Positions 11,810 to 22,957 of a DNA stretch of 64,000 bases are shown here, in pieces (position 1 is the first letter of the stretch; each line of letters opens with the position of its first letter). This DNA is from Plectranthus barbatus (lineage: Eukaryota > Streptophyta > Magnoliopsida > Lamiales > Lamiaceae). Both the position numbers and the translations under genes were made by a program. The DNA lies in the NCBI GenBank assembly GCA_026898455.1, contig JAPKLW010000119.1, forward strand, positions 864,129-928,128, written 5' to 3'. Under the pieces are notes generated by a model. The model was given only the letters and a program-made list of their open reading frames with translations, searched no databases and had not been told where the DNA came from.

Positions 11810-11820
11810 CTTTTATCTTA
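11810..11820 (-). promoter_or_regulatory. Possible TATA box for the aORF of element A
   Basis: TAAGATAAAAG on the minus strand, about 95 bp upstream of the aORF ATG at 11717. Weak alone, but element E has TATATAAAC at the same distance from its aORF start. The leader between is CT- and A-rich, like a plant 5' UTR. Confidence 0.4.
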
Positions 11821-12137
11821 TCCCTCTTTAACCGGCTTTCACTGTGAGCGGTTAGATGTCCTTTTCTGATATTGATGAATCAACGGTTGGGCAGTTGGTG
11901 ACGGTTCGCCTTACGTCCTACTTCCTCGAAATCGTGTGTGTGGCTGACGTGTCTCTTTTGCATTCGTCGCTGCCCTGTGATAGAGTTACTTTGTAATAAA
12001 AGCAAACTCTGTAGTTTCTTCATCATTAGATAATCCCGTCTTTCGAGATATATTTGAATCAATTATCTCCTTCTTGCTGGTCAACATGCAGAGATGCGCA
12101 TGTTGAACACTTGATAATTAACAATGTGAAAGGCCTA

Positions 12138-12736
12138 TGCTGAAAGTTGGGACTCATCTTACGATTTTACCCCTTTGATATGGAATGGCATATATCACCT
12201 ATTTTGCTGAGAGCTTAGACTCAGCATTCTTTCTTTGTTTCAAGGTGAATGACATAATCCTGGACCTGATTTGCTGAGAGCTTGGACTCAGTCTCCTGTC
12301 TTTGCGGTCTGTTGTTCAGTAGGTGCTTATAGTTTGCTGAGAGCTTGGACTCAGCATTCTCTTGAAATAATTTTTAAGTAGTCTACCGAACTCTGCTAAG
12401 AGTTCAAACTCATCTTTTCGGGGTTCTACTGAGAGCTTGGACTCAGTAGAAAAAATAGACTCTTCTAAGTTTTGATCCATATAGGAGCAAGAGTCTCATT
12501 ACTGAGTGCTTGGACTCAGTAAACCTGTTCCGGTCGGTTTGCTATTCCAAAATAGCAATCGTTATTAATCAACTAAGAACTTGGACTCAGTAAACACCGG
12601 ACATCAGCTCAAAGCTTGGATTCAGCAGTTCTGCTAGACACTTTAAATTTCAATGAACATTTAAGTTCAAGAGTGTTTTTACTGAGAGCTCAACCTTAGT
12701 ATTTGTTGGGAATCTGCTGAGAGCTTGGACTCAGCA
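12138..12736 (-). repeat. Hairpin array, class I, element A (between pol and aORF)
   Basis: Plus-strand units consist of a 7-8 bp stem, an 8-nt loop and the reverse stem. Clear copies are 12205-12226, 12335-12356 and 12715-12736 (stem TGCTGAG/CTCAGCA), 12427-12448 (stem TACTGAG/CTCAGTA) and 12499-12522 (stem TTACTGAG/CTCAGTAA). Weaker copies lie at 12138, 12272, 12394, 12575, 12605 and 12680. The loop is AGCTTGGA or nearly so (sense strand TCCAAGCT). Where the left arm changes G to A the right arm changes C to T. No ORF here. Confidence 0.85.
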
Positions 12737-14190
12737 CTCAGCAGAGAGTAGCTTGCTTGAATTTATTCTCCTTTTTTTCATTCAAGCGCTCTGCTTCCGA
12801 CGGGGTTGGGAAGACCTTTGAGAAATTCCTATCATTTGATTTTCCTTTTCATTTTTTTCAATCTTTTTCATGGAAAATCATATTGTTTGTTTTGATAAGT
12901 TTCTGTACACAAGGAGTGTAATGATCTAGCATTTGATTCAGGCAGTTATTTTGATTGAGACAATAGATTATTGTCATCAACACGAGCATTTTATTGAAAT
13001 CATTGATTTACAAGAATTACACTTCGAAAAGTATAATACTACAAGTTTACAATGATCAATTTGTCTTCAGACTGCTCCAATAACGCCTTTGCTAGATCTA
13101 CTCCTTCTTGGTCTTTTCCCGAGCTCATTGCTGTAAGTCGCCTTGCTTCCACAACAATGTGTTGACTTCGAGGCTGTGAGATGTCTTTAAGCATAGAAAT
13201 ATCTTCAGCTTCCAGCTTTGTAGCTTTCCTGTGGACACTTTAGAACACGGAAGAAAATCCGAAGCCTCACATCATCTGCACGGCTCAGTGTTCCTGTCCA
13301 CAGTTCCCATCAGCACCAAATGCTGTACAGATGTAACTACACTTTGTAAGATGGCTAACATCTGCACCATCCATCGCTGAACTAGGCTTCAAGTATTATG
13401 AGAAAACATTGAGAATGTTTCTCTTTTACTTGCAAGCATTTCCTCCATCTCCTCCTTTTCTTTGAATCCATTGCTTTTGCAATACTGGAGAAAGAGGTGA
13501 GGAAGATGTGATCTAGGATTCCTTACCCAAAGAAATTCCCAAACCTGGTGACTAAGGAATATCCATCTTCAGACCCACCTGACAAGTTTTTATCTCACCA
13601 ACGAGAAAACCATCATGGCCTGACAGAATGGACCGCCTATCTCTGTTCGGTTCTAATATGAGAAAACTCATCGTCCATGGTGACCCGAGAATTGAGAGAA
13701 TCTCCTTAAATGTGATCTATGTGAAGATTATGATTCTTCATCTCAATTTGGAGACTTCTAGGTCACGTTGCTCGAACCCATTCTGGAGGTATTTTGGTGA
13801 AATGGTAAAGGACGATATTTCTGATTTCTTCGAGCAGGGTTTTTGGAAAGATGGGAATGAAGACAGAAGATAGATCTAGGGTTTTGAGGTTTTGAGATAT
13901 GAAACTCCTAAGGAAGGTAACTTTTCTTAAATAGACGTAACCTCTCCTAGAGACTCGATCTTCTAATTACTTCGTCTGCCTAGGGAACCGACGATTTTGC
14001 TTTCAGAACTGAATCGTCTAGAACCTTTGAACGAGATCTTTGGTAATGATAGCGAATATGTATCATCACTTCATCACTGATGATTATCCTTATTGATACG
14101 TCGTTTGAGTATCCCGATATTTATTCCCATATCTAATCAATTTCCCAAGATTAATTCAATTTGTTATTGATTCAGCAATCTTCTATCTTC
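12737..14190 (-). other. 3' non-coding zone of element A
   Basis: No convincing protein. From about 12950 (ATTGTCATCAAC) the zone is homologous to the tail of element B (from about 28870), so it belongs to the element. A TATA-like CTATTTAAG on the minus strand (13927-13935), followed by an AACCCTAGATC leader, sits roughly where element B has CTATAAATAG. Any reading frame after it (about 13870 to 13000) is interrupted. T-rich stretches near 12840-12880. Confidence 0.5.
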
Positions 14191-14421
14191 TGCTGAGAAC
14201 TAGGACTCAGCAATCGCCTGACCTATTCTGTTGAATTCAATATTTTTCTTTATTGATCGTCTGGACTGCTGAGAGTTGGGACTCAGCAATCGGTTAAGAT
14301 ATCAGCATTTTCTATTCGAAGAGCGTGAGCTAGGACACACTCTTATTCCGCATTGTCTTAAGATGACCAATAGAATTCCACAATATTATCCAAGAGCAGA
14401 ATGAGAGTTGGGACTCATTCT
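14191..14421 (-). repeat. Hairpin array, class I, element A, pol-proximal
   Basis: Four units: 14191-14212 and 14267-14288 (stem TGCTGAG/CTCAGCA), 14320-14343 (stem AGAGCGTG/CACACTCT, one mismatch that is a U-G pair in sense RNA) and 14398-14421 (stem AGAATGAG/CTCATTCT, perfect). Loops are AGAACTAG-like to AGTTGGGA, always 8 nt. The stem differs between neighbours while pairing is kept. Confidence 0.85.
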
Positions 14422-14454
14422 TCCGTAACCTCATCTAATTCTAATAAGCCGAGC

Positions 14455-15436
14455 TTAAGACATAGCTCTTTCAATCTGCTTTCTTCTAGAGGCTTGGTGA
14501 ATATGTCTGCTAGCTGATCCTCTGTTCTGATGTAATCCACTGTGATCTCCTCTTTCTCGACGTGATCTCAAATGAAATGATGTCAAATATCGATGTGCTT
14601 TGTTCTGGAGTGATGAACAGAATTTTGTGTTATGCACATCGCACTGTTGTTGTACAACAGTTGGCAGCAGCGACGTATTCTGCTTCCGTTGTGGATGTTG
14701 CTACAGAGTGTTGCTTTTTGTTGAACCAGCTTATTAGCTTATGACCTAGGAATTGGCATGTTCTGCTCGTGCTTTTTCAGTCAATTCTGCAACCTCCGAA
14801 ATAAAAGTTTGAGTATCCTATGAGTGTAAGGTCGTTTGCTCTAGGATACCAAATTTCTAAAGATTATGTTCCCTTCAGATATCTGACAATAATTCATGCA
14901 TACTCCATGTGTGACTTCTTCGGATTTGCTTGATATCTAGCACATACACCTACATCATATGAAATGTCTGGTCTGTTCGCAGTCAAGTATAGCAGTAAGC
15001 TAATTATTCCTCTGTATGTTGTGGGGTCTACGGGTTAGCCTTCTTCATCCATTGATATCTAACATGCTGTACTCATGGGAATCCGCAGAGTCTTCGTCTT
15101 TTCGGGGCAGAATCTGCTGATGTGATCTTTTGTATACTTCTTCTGATGAATAAAAATCCCATCGTCTGATTGCTGGACTTGTAGACCTAGGAAGTATGAC
15201 ATCTTTCCCATCATACTTATTTGGAAGTTAGTTTGCATAAGCTGAGCAAACTTCTCGCAAAGATTTAGACTTCTTGATCCAAATATAATGTCATCCACAT
15301 AGATTTGAACAAGCAAAATGTCTTCAGCATCTTTGATCAAGAATAACGTCCTGTCGATCTTTCCTTTCCTGAATCCATTCTTCAGCAAGAATTGTGATAA
15401 CGTCTCATACCGCGCTCTTGGAGCTTGCTTTAGTCC
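14455..15436 (-). pseudogene. Element A RT C-terminus and RNase H
   Basis: 15388-15059 keeps the RT catalytic motif IYVDDIIFGS and the following SMMGKMSYFLGLQVQQS block. Then come stops and, in RNase H, the TTEAEYVAAANCC motif (near 14650-14710) followed by a deletion of about 25 codons that removes the next acidic motif YCDN kept in B and E. RNase H is therefore inactive. The pol reading ends near 14455. Confidence 0.8.
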
Positions 15437-17248
15437 CTAGAGAGCTTTCCTTAGTTTGTACACCTTGTTTCTGCGTTCGAAGCCTAGAGGTTGTTCCACG
15501 TAGACTTCCTCCTTTAATTCCCCATTAAGGAATGCACTCTTGACGTCCATTTGGAATACTGTGAACCCATGATGAGCAGCATATGCTAGGAATAACCTGA
15601 TCGCTTCCAAGCGTGCTACTGGAGTAAATGTTTCGTCGAAGTTTATTCCTTCACACTGCACATAACCTTTAGCAACTAATCTGGAATTGTTGCAGACGAC
15701 GAGTCCATTTTTGTCTCGCTTATTCTTGAAAACCCATTTAGTTCCTATTACTGATTGATGGGTTGGACGATTGACGAGATCCCACACATGATTCCTTCCG
15801 AACTGTGATAGTTCATCTTGCATTGCGTTGATCCCGTCGGCTGATTTGAGTGCGTCTGCTACTTTGGTAGGATCTTCTTGTGATATGAAGCAGGCAAGTA
15901 GTGCACTATGTCTGGTTCGGATTGGATCGGCAATATCTCCTAGAATCGCTTGAGTATGATGATCTCTGAGCAGCCATTTGGGTCTTTGTAGTTCTTCTAC
16001 AGGAATGATCTGACTGCTAGATGGTCCAATGAGTTCTTCTGAAACTGGTACATCAACAAGCTGTAGAGTCTCCAAGCTGTCTGCTACTCTTGTTGAGTCA
16101 ACTTCTGCTGAACGATTGTCTTCTGGCATTTTGTCTGTTGAATCTTTTATTACTGATGTAGTACTCTCGTCTGCAGCAATCTGCTCCTGGGTGTCTTCAG
16201 CAGGCTTGTCTTCAGTGGATCTCTCGCTATTTTGGGAACCTTTAAGGTGTTGGTTGTCTTTATCTCCTTTAGTTCCCTGTTGACCTGTAAGCTCTTCGAG
16301 AGATTGTATGGTGGCCTCAGCATTACCGATTGCATCACAGGCCCTCTTGACTGTCAATTGATCAGTCAAGGTCTCCAGTAGAGATGATGATTCATTCAAT
16401 AACCTAGTCGGATCATTCGGTTCAGCTTCGGAAGTATTCGAGCCCGAAGGTCCATTGACATCATTGGTTTCATGAAACTCATCTCTTTGACTTCTTATGG
16501 TCCTGCGCACTAAAGTAGCTTCATAAAAAATAACATTGCATGTTATTTCGACAAGTTTGGTTATCTTATTAAGAACTCTATATCCCTTATGAGACGGATG
16601 TCCATATCCCAAGAACACTCCTTCATCGGCCTTGGGAGAAAAAGTACTTAATTTTGATTTCCCATTATTATGGATATAACACGATGAACCAAAAATACAA
16701 AGATGAGCTAAAAAAGTCTTACGATCATGATATATTTCATAGGGAGTCTTGTTGAAGCGAAGATTCAATCCGCTTCGATTCTGCGTGTAGCAAGAATTCA
16801 TTACAGTTTCTCCCCAGTATCTGTGACTTAGATCTGTATCGGCAAGCATTGTACGCATGGCTTCTTTTAAGGTTCTGTTCCTTCTTTCTGCCAGGCCATT
16901 CTGCTGGGGTGTTCTTGCAGTGGACCTTTCATGTCCTATCCCAGCATTGGCGCAGAAGTCCATCAATGCTCCATTGCAAAATTCTATACCGTTGTCGGAT
17001 CTTATCCTTGTGATAGTGAGCTCCTTGTCGCTGTGAACTCTAATTATCAGCTCCAGATGGATGATTTTCACTTCGTCCTTGCTTTTGAGTAACCTCACCC
17101 AAGTGTACCTGGAATAATCATCAATAACAACTAAGGTATTTAGTTTGTTACCTAGAGTGGGTGGTGTCATAGGGCCGAATAAATCCATGTGCAGTAGCTC
17201 AAGGATTTTGTTTGAAGTGGCCTTTTCTGGATTTGAATTGAAGGACAC
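15437..17248 (-). CDS. Element A integrase core and RT N-terminus (open fragment of pol)
   Basis: A 603-codon open frame. Integrase: first Asp in HMDLFGP (near 17190), second in RSDNG (near 16995), Glu in PQQNGLAERRN (near 16900), the D-D-35-E pattern. Next comes the copia integrase tail with SSCYIHNNGKSKL and GYGHPSHKGYRVL, then a long low-complexity, acidic, Ser/Thr-rich linker (about 16500-15960). RT begins with NAMQDELSQF, VIGTKWVFKNK, LVAKGYVQ and MDVKSAFLNGELKEEVYVEQP. It is no complete gene: the start lies upstream in protease and a stop follows KLRKAL. In life it would be part of one Gag-Pol polyprotein. Confidence 0.88.
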   Translation of the reverse strand: MSFNSNPEKATSNKILELLHMDLFGPMTPPTLGNKLNTLVVIDDYSRYTWVRLLKSKDEVKIIHLELIIRVHSDKELTITRIRSDNGIEFCNGALMDFCANAGIGHERSTARTPQQNGLAERRNRTLKEAMRTMLADTDLSHRYWGETVMNSCYTQNRSGLNLRFNKTPYEIYHDRKTFLAHLCIFGSSCYIHNNGKSKLSTFSPKADEGVFLGYGHPSHKGYRVLNKITKLVEITCNVIFYEATLVRRTIRSQRDEFHETNDVNGPSGSNTSEAEPNDPTRLLNESSSLLETLTDQLTVKRACDAIGNAEATIQSLEELTGQQGTKGDKDNQHLKGSQNSERSTEDKPAEDTQEQIAADESTTSVIKDSTDKMPEDNRSAEVDSTRVADSLETLQLVDVPVSEELIGPSSSQIIPVEELQRPKWLLRDHHTQAILGDIADPIRTRHSALLACFISQEDPTKVADALKSADGINAMQDELSQFGRNHVWDLVNRPTHQSVIGTKWVFKNKRDKNGLVVCNNSRLVAKGYVQCEGINFDETFTPVARLEAIRLFLAYAAHHGFTVFQMDVKSAFLNGELKEEVYVEQPLGFERRNKVYKLRKAL

Positions 17249-17383
17249 TTTAGCTTGCTTTTCTTGTTGACAGGCTCAACATACTCTTTCCTTCTTGAAA
17301 ATTTCTTGTGGTAAACCTGCAACAATGTTATTTCTGGCAATTTAATTGATGGTTTTAAAGTTCAGTTGCGTTAGCCTTTTGTG

Positions 17384-17824
17384 TCATAGCCAATTTGTAT
17401 CTTCCTTGTTGAATGCTATGAAGCACGATGCTTGTTGATCACTTTCCCAATCAGCAATGTAAAGTCCTCCTTTTCTGATTCCTCTAAGCTTTACTTCACC
17501 GGTGGTCCTATCTGCAACTTCGTAACCTGTGTCAAAGAAAGAAACGATGTATCCCTTCTCACTTAGCTGGTTGATACTCAGTAAATTGTGCTTGAGACTA
17601 TCGACGAGGGCAATATTGATTATTCGCATTTCATTTCACTCGATGCACCCTCTTCCGATTACTCTGGCCTTGGAGTTGTCACCAAATGAGACTGAGGCTC
17701 CTCGGAACTTATGAAGTTCTAAGAATATCTCTTCATCTCCTATCATGTGACCTGAGCATCCACTGTCTAAGATCCATTCTTTGAGTGTTCTTGATAATCT
17801 TCTTTCTGGACCCTGTTCCTGCAA
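17384..17824 (-). pseudogene. Element A protease and pre-integrase region
   Basis: WILDSGCSGHM (near 17780) carries the aspartic-protease triplet DSG. After RVIGRGCIE a stop at 17636 interrupts; the next frame holds LVDSLKHNLLSINQLSEKGY and KGGLYIADW, the segment before the integrase zinc finger. The zinc-finger part (17380-17250) has further stops, and the first Cys of its C-x2-C pair is followed by a stop. The domain order is normal for copia. Confidence 0.82.
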
Positions 17825-18008
17825 AACAAATAAGTTACATTTTTGGTACCCGATCAGTTACGGGTCCTGCTGGATTAGTTTTCTGAATTATTCCTTTGGG
17901 TATCCAGACTTTTGTGATTTTGATGTTTCTTTCATCATCACATCTCACTTCCCTTTCGTTCTTATTAGCATATTTTTTATAATCAACATAGGGATGTGAA
18001 GCAGTGTG

Positions 18009-19849
18009 TCAAGCCGTCCCTGTCTTTTGAAGATGTTTTGGAGTAGACTCTGGCCTCAAGTAGTTGTTCTTTCTACTTGGAGTGTATGCTGGCTTCCTTG
18101 CAACCTTAGTAGATTGCTTAGCCTTGCTAGGATTTATATGAACCGTCTTAGTAGATGGAACAGTCTGCTGGGTAACATACATTGACCTTGCTCGCTTCTT
18201 CTCAGCAGAACGAAAGTTCAATCTCTGCTGAGCAGTCAGCTGAGGGATATTGGTCTGCCAGCATTTCTACTGATCAATTGTCTTAACGTTTTCCCTCTTG
18301 TCTTTCCTAGCAGTCTGCTGAATCTTCCCAGTAGCTGGGACAAAAGTAATTTTCTTTAACTTACATAATTTAGCGACGCAAGACTTCTCACTATCAAAAC
18401 CTATTCCAGCAAAGTTCTTCGAACTTCTTTGGACACTTAGAATATCATCTAAATCTCTTGTGCTTTTTGAAAATTTGCACTGGCATGCGTTTAGCACTGA
18501 GTGATTACTTTTCAAAGTTTCATTTTCCTGTCTTAAGGTACTATAATTACTACTTAAGACGGAGAATTCGGTCTTCAACTTTAAAAGTTCCTCGCCTGCT
18601 GACCTAGATTTATCAATCTCACTGGTCAAAATTAAAAGTTGAGACTTCAGAGAGGAATTTTCTTTGAGTAGAATATCCTTTAATGCATGAAATTTTGAAA
18701 ATTCTTTTAGCAAGTATTCCACAGTTATTTCATCTGGTCGTTTTGTCCTTGTCAGCAACGCTTTGGTGATCGCCTTCGATGCGCGTCCTTCGAACAACTT
18801 GTTCAGTCGTTCCCTTTCTTCAGGATCTACCTTTGGTCATTCGAACTTTAGGTGATCAGGGGAATTGCACTCGTAGCATGTTCTTGGTGCTCTCTTGCTG
18901 TTTTTTTTGTAAGTTGGTTGAGTCTGCTAGAGATCTTCCTTCTTCCCTTTTTCTTTCATCAACAACCTTTGAAGTCTCTTCATTTGTTCCTCCAGCTTGC
19001 TCACGGAGCATTCATCTTCTTTGAAGTGAGATCCGCTGATGGAAGGAATCTCCTTTGCTGAAATGGATTGGGCAGGTCGATCTGAGTGGAATGGCTTCTT
19101 TGTTTTCCACTTTTGTCCATCTCTCTTCACAAAGAATGCTGCTCCTTCCATCTGTTCTTCAATGTTGACTGCAGCACAAACAGCCTCATTCTTGTTGATC
19201 TGGGCGATATCTCATTCGTGAGCTTCCAGTTGAGCAAACACGTCTTTAGTGCTAATCTTCGACAGATCCTTATCCTTCAGACTGATTACTTTGATGAACC
19301 AATCCTCTTTAGGTAGTCTTGAGAGGATATTTGAATTCATGTTAGGAAGTTCGTACGTTCTCCCCAACTTCTTTAACTCAGCTACAATATTGTTGAATCT
19401 TGCCTCCATGTCTTTGATGGTTTCACCTGGAATCAAATAGAAAGATTCATACATGTCTACCCATTGTTGTAGCTTGTTTCTCTTCATTTGATTTGATTCT
19501 TCGTCCAAAGTATTATGAAAATCCAACATTTCTTTAGCACTATCGTATTCCAATGCTTCAGCCATCAGAGTAGGTGACAAGGCACCTAATATTAGATCCA
19601 TGGCGACATAATTTAGTTGATCACGGGCTCGTTCTTCTTGAGTACATTCTTCAAGCAGTTTTTCCACCATTACCTCTGGTCCTTCTACGTCCTCTCCGAC
19701 TCTTGTCTTCACCTTCTGGATCTTCATGGGTCCAACTTCGATCATTCATCTCATCTCTGGATGCACATTCATCAGCGTGATCATCGACCTCTTTTTCCAT
19801 GTAGAATAGGTGTCTGTGTCAACTTGGGGAGCTTTGCATTGTGCGCCAT
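18009..19849 (-). pseudogene. Element A Gag with zinc knuckle and coiled-coil tail
   Basis: The start is the ATG at 19849-19847 (MAHNAKLPK), about 100 bp after the primer site. A one-base frameshift near 19790 moves the rest into the frame seen at 19745-19212 (LNYVAMDLILGAL, QMKRNKLQQWVDMYESF: Gag helices of the UBN2 type). The zinc knuckle reads CYECNSPDHLKFE, but the last Cys codon is a TGA stop (18837-18839). The next frame, 18797-18267, is a long heptad-rich coiled coil, characteristic of Sirevirus Gag, ending in the STRDLDDIL block. A further basic tail is at 18221-18009. Confidence 0.83.
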
Positions 19850-19946
19850 TTTCTTGAATCTGAGCTAAACACAGAAACATAGATATCCAAGGAAAATCTG
19901 GATCTGGTCCTTGGCGACTCAAAAACAGCTAGTCTGTAAAGACCAA

Positions 19947-19960
19947 CCGCTCTGATACCA
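19947..19960 (-). other. Primer binding site, element A
   Basis: TGGTATCAGAGCGG on the minus strand, complementary to the initiator methionine tRNA 3' end as in most copia elements; it starts two bases after the LTR end. Confidence 0.88.
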
Positions 19961-19962
19961 CT

Positions 19963-21264
19963 TGTTGGTCCCCGCTCAGAGTTATTTTGTATGCAGCGGA
20001 AGTATTAAATTTAACTTGCACGTGTCTTTCTAAGGTCTGGACTTAGCGAGTGTTTATCTAAATGTTTTAGCTCGTGTATTTGTTAGATTGATTGCAGTTT
20101 ACACTATAACACTTGATGTGTTGAGTTTCAAATATTCTAATGACAAACAATTAATGTAGTAAAGCAGTAAACGCCACAAGGGTTTTTATAGTGGTTCGAA
20201 CAACTGTTCTACGTCCACTCTCTAGTCATTTGACTGAAAATTTCACTAGAAGAATGAGTATAAGGTCAGGCCTGATCTCTAACGTTGAGCAGGTCCTCCG
20301 TCTGGTCAGCGCGCACCTTTAAGCACCTCTATCTCCAATCTTCAACCGGTGTCTCTCCTTAGAGTGAAGACAAACCTCCCTTCTCATTGGACGTCGACTG
20401 CTGGGAGTTTTATAGTTCTTCCCGGAACCTGTCCTTGTGTTTCGTTGCCCGTAGGAATCACTCTTGCTCTGCAATAGTGACTGCTAGATTCTTTCTGGAG
20501 TAGAAGGAATCCCAATATACCTTTAAGAAGATAGACTTCTCAGGTCTTCGAGCTTCTATTATGAAAGTTTGCAAAAAGCTTCAATTAAGAACTTGGCTCG
20601 GTTGTGTTCACGTGTGGGAGAGACTGTGTTTGATTTCTTTTGTTATCTCTTCTATGTATAAAGTCGCGAACCCTTGAATCAATTATGGATGACACCTATT
20701 TATAGGTGAAGATTCAAACGGTTGTTTGAAACATATCCGTTAGACTCAAAGGGAATGCTCGCCTATCTGCATGCTTCTTTTTTCTACGGTGGACAAGAAC
20801 TCTTCATGTCTCCTTCTCTCTGATTGGCGTAACATCTGTTTTTTAGCCGTCTCTTGTCAGAACGGATCCTTTGTAGGTCTGAACCCCTTTATTCTTCATG
20901 ATGTTTATTCCATCCTCTTGGTTGTTTCTTCTCGTGATTGCTGACTGTCGTCTGCTGGCTACTGATGCATAGGATGTCTTCGTAGTTTGATGGAGTTCCT
21001 TCGTCAGCATCCGTGTCACTTCCTTCGCATTGCTAGCCTTTCCTATCTTTGGCGATCTTCAGCAAATATGCCAATTTGCTGACTCCTTCAGCAAACCTGA
21101 TTCGCTCTTATTTCTTAATCTATTACAACTAAAGTATGAATTCCTGTACAGGACTTTTTACAAATGACTCGATACAGAGTTGCTATAGCTTTGATCCACC
21201 AAAACATATCAAACTATGATAATGAATTGATTTACAATGGAGGGGTCTAACAATATTCCTAACA
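19963..21264 (-). repeat. Element A 5' LTR
   Basis: 1302 bp; reads TGTTAGGAATATTG... to ...GACCAACA on the minus strand. TATA box CTATAAATAG (20697-20706) lies in a 16-bp palindrome CACCTATTTATAGGTG. A class II hairpin with perfect 8-bp stems TTTGCTGA/TCAGCAAA and loop CTCCT (sense AGGAG) is at 21075-21095. The start matches the LTR start of element B. The right flank (TAAGT, 21265-21269) would be the target-site copy; its partner is outside the window. Confidence 0.87.
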
Positions 21265-22957
21265 TAAGTCAAAACCGTAAAAGCACACAACAAAGCCCTA
21301 AAATTGCCTAAATGACGCTGCAACGGCCACATACCAACAATAATCAGAGTAAGAAAATGCCATACCCGAGACTCATGAAGAAAGGAGGACAAAAGCTTAC
21401 CATAAGAATGAAGGAATGAAAGCCTTCCGAACGAACGAGTAATGGCAAGCGGCAGCGGAAGCAAAACCAAACTTATAAGAACGGGAGCAATACGAAACAT
21501 AGGAGGGAAATTAAAAAAAAACACCAAAAATTGCACGAAAAAAGAGAAGAAAAAGAGAAAAGTGTTGAAATGACGTCGATATGACATTTATAATGCATTA
21601 ACTGTTCGATTTCTGTAATCGCCCCTGAGTGGGCAGTTATTTATGAAACTACCATCCGAATATGGCGGCGAGCTGCTCTACCACTATTGCAACCGACTCA
21701 ACCCCTGGGTCCGAAAATCGAACCCATTCACAGGGTCAAAAACCGATCTCACACATTAAAGGCGCCCTGCCACATCACAATTAACCCAATCCCCTGATCA
21801 ACTACCAAAACCGTCCACAGTTAAGAGTCATCAGCTGACTCCATTCTGGGTCCGCTTACCTATCCCATTATAGGTGCATTTACCGGCCCCGTTCGGAACA
21901 CATGCATGAGCAATTCATGACCTAGCCACCAAACCTTGCCATGGGGTCGAAACTGACCCCCTATGTCGAAGCAAATACAAGAAACTCCAAATTTCACAAG
22001 TATTAGTGAAACCTGTCTTTGCCTTCAAAGCCTCCCAAAGAGTCATCAAACATGCCGAGACCGCTAAAGACTGTTCCACATAACTCACCAGAGTTATCAA
22101 AGTGTACGCCCGAGAGCACTACTCTCATTCAAGAGAACGTCTCATGAGATGATTCTATTAAACCGCGTGAAATTAGGAACCACACATAGGCCCTCGAGAT
22201 AGTTTTTCGAAGCTGCCCGACACCAATGTACGCAAACGCCCCCGGGGGCAGTCGTACAAATCAGGTCGTTCCCTGGGTCACCCGAACCTTACCAAATGGT
22301 CAAGCGAACCACTGGGAATGCATCTAGGTCCCTTGGGAGTACCTCTGAGGTGTCCCAAGACTCCGCACTTTGATCTTAAAGCAATAACATTATTTGGCTT
22401 TAACAGTATCTCGAATACGCGCCAAATGGGCTATTGTAGAGTTAGGCTCAAGCGGCCAAGCCAAATGAGACCGACTCACACCCGCGGAACATACCAAGAG
22501 GAATGTAGCCTGACAACTCAAAGCACAAATAGATGCGGCCCGAGAATTGAGTTGGAACCCGCTCCGATGAATAAACTGACCCTAGATTAAAGTCTGACAC
22601 CGACCTCGAGATTTTTGGAGCTTGTTCCGAAAAACCCGAGGTCGTTGCCAATTTTAGCTAGGGTTAGTTAGGGCCCAAACCCTTTATAATGGGCCTCCCT
22701 TGTGTCTATAAAAGGACCGAAGGTCCCTTATCGAATTTTATATTAATATTTTTCCTTAGGCTCAAAGCTAGCAAAAACTCTACCAGATTGTTCGGTCAAT
22801 AAGTGCTTTAATTTTCACTGTTGATTTGTATGCAATTCACCACCTTTGACGTCGGGTTGGTGTTCATTGCATTTATTTAACGTTATTTTATGTGTTCTTC
22901 GTATTTAATTCCCGTTACTACGACATCTATTATTTTCTCTAATTTCGAATCTCAACA
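21265..22957 (+). repeat. Gypsy LTR fragment, GC-richer
   Basis: Distinctly less AT-rich than the DNA to its right and without coding capacity. TCTATAAAAGG at 22705-22715, preceded by GGGCCTCCCTTGTG and followed by GGTTGGTGTTCATTGC, resembles the promoter and R/U5 part of large Tat-clade (Ogre/Retand-like) LTRs. It seems to end near TCTCAACA (22957). The left part is missing: element A lies there, and may have inserted into it. Confidence 0.5.

Larger units (their letters stand above)
1..21264 (-). mobile_element. Copia element A (Sirevirus-like), 3' end outside window
   Basis: Read on the minus strand the order is 5' LTR, tRNA-Met-type primer site, gag, PR-INT-RT-RNase H, hairpin-rich non-coding zone, then a long extra ORF (aORF). 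The RT signature IYVDDIIFG and the extended coiled-coil Gag point to the Sirevirus lineage of Ty1/copia. No 3' LTR is seen; it should lie left of position 1. Two later insertions interrupt it: a solo gypsy LTR (8887-10190) and gypsy G1 (919-8122). Without them the element occupies about 12.7 kb of this window, long for copia because of the aORF and the hairpin zone. All its coding regions carry disabling mutations. Confidence 0.85.

Noticed and set aside
12138..12736. Repeat array as CRISPR
   Set aside because: Units are not identical direct repeats with equal spacers; they are hairpins in a plant retrotransposon.
21183..21587. 134-codon minus-strand frame with hydrophobic, Phe-rich residues (possible membrane protein)
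   Set aside because: It spans the LTR start of element A and the adjacent gypsy LTR piece; the Phe run comes from a poly-A/AAAG tract. No homologous frame elsewhere.
22318..22651. Overlapping plus and minus frames of 67-90 codons
   Set aside because: They lie in the GC-richer gypsy LTR piece, show no protein-like pattern and overlap on both strands.
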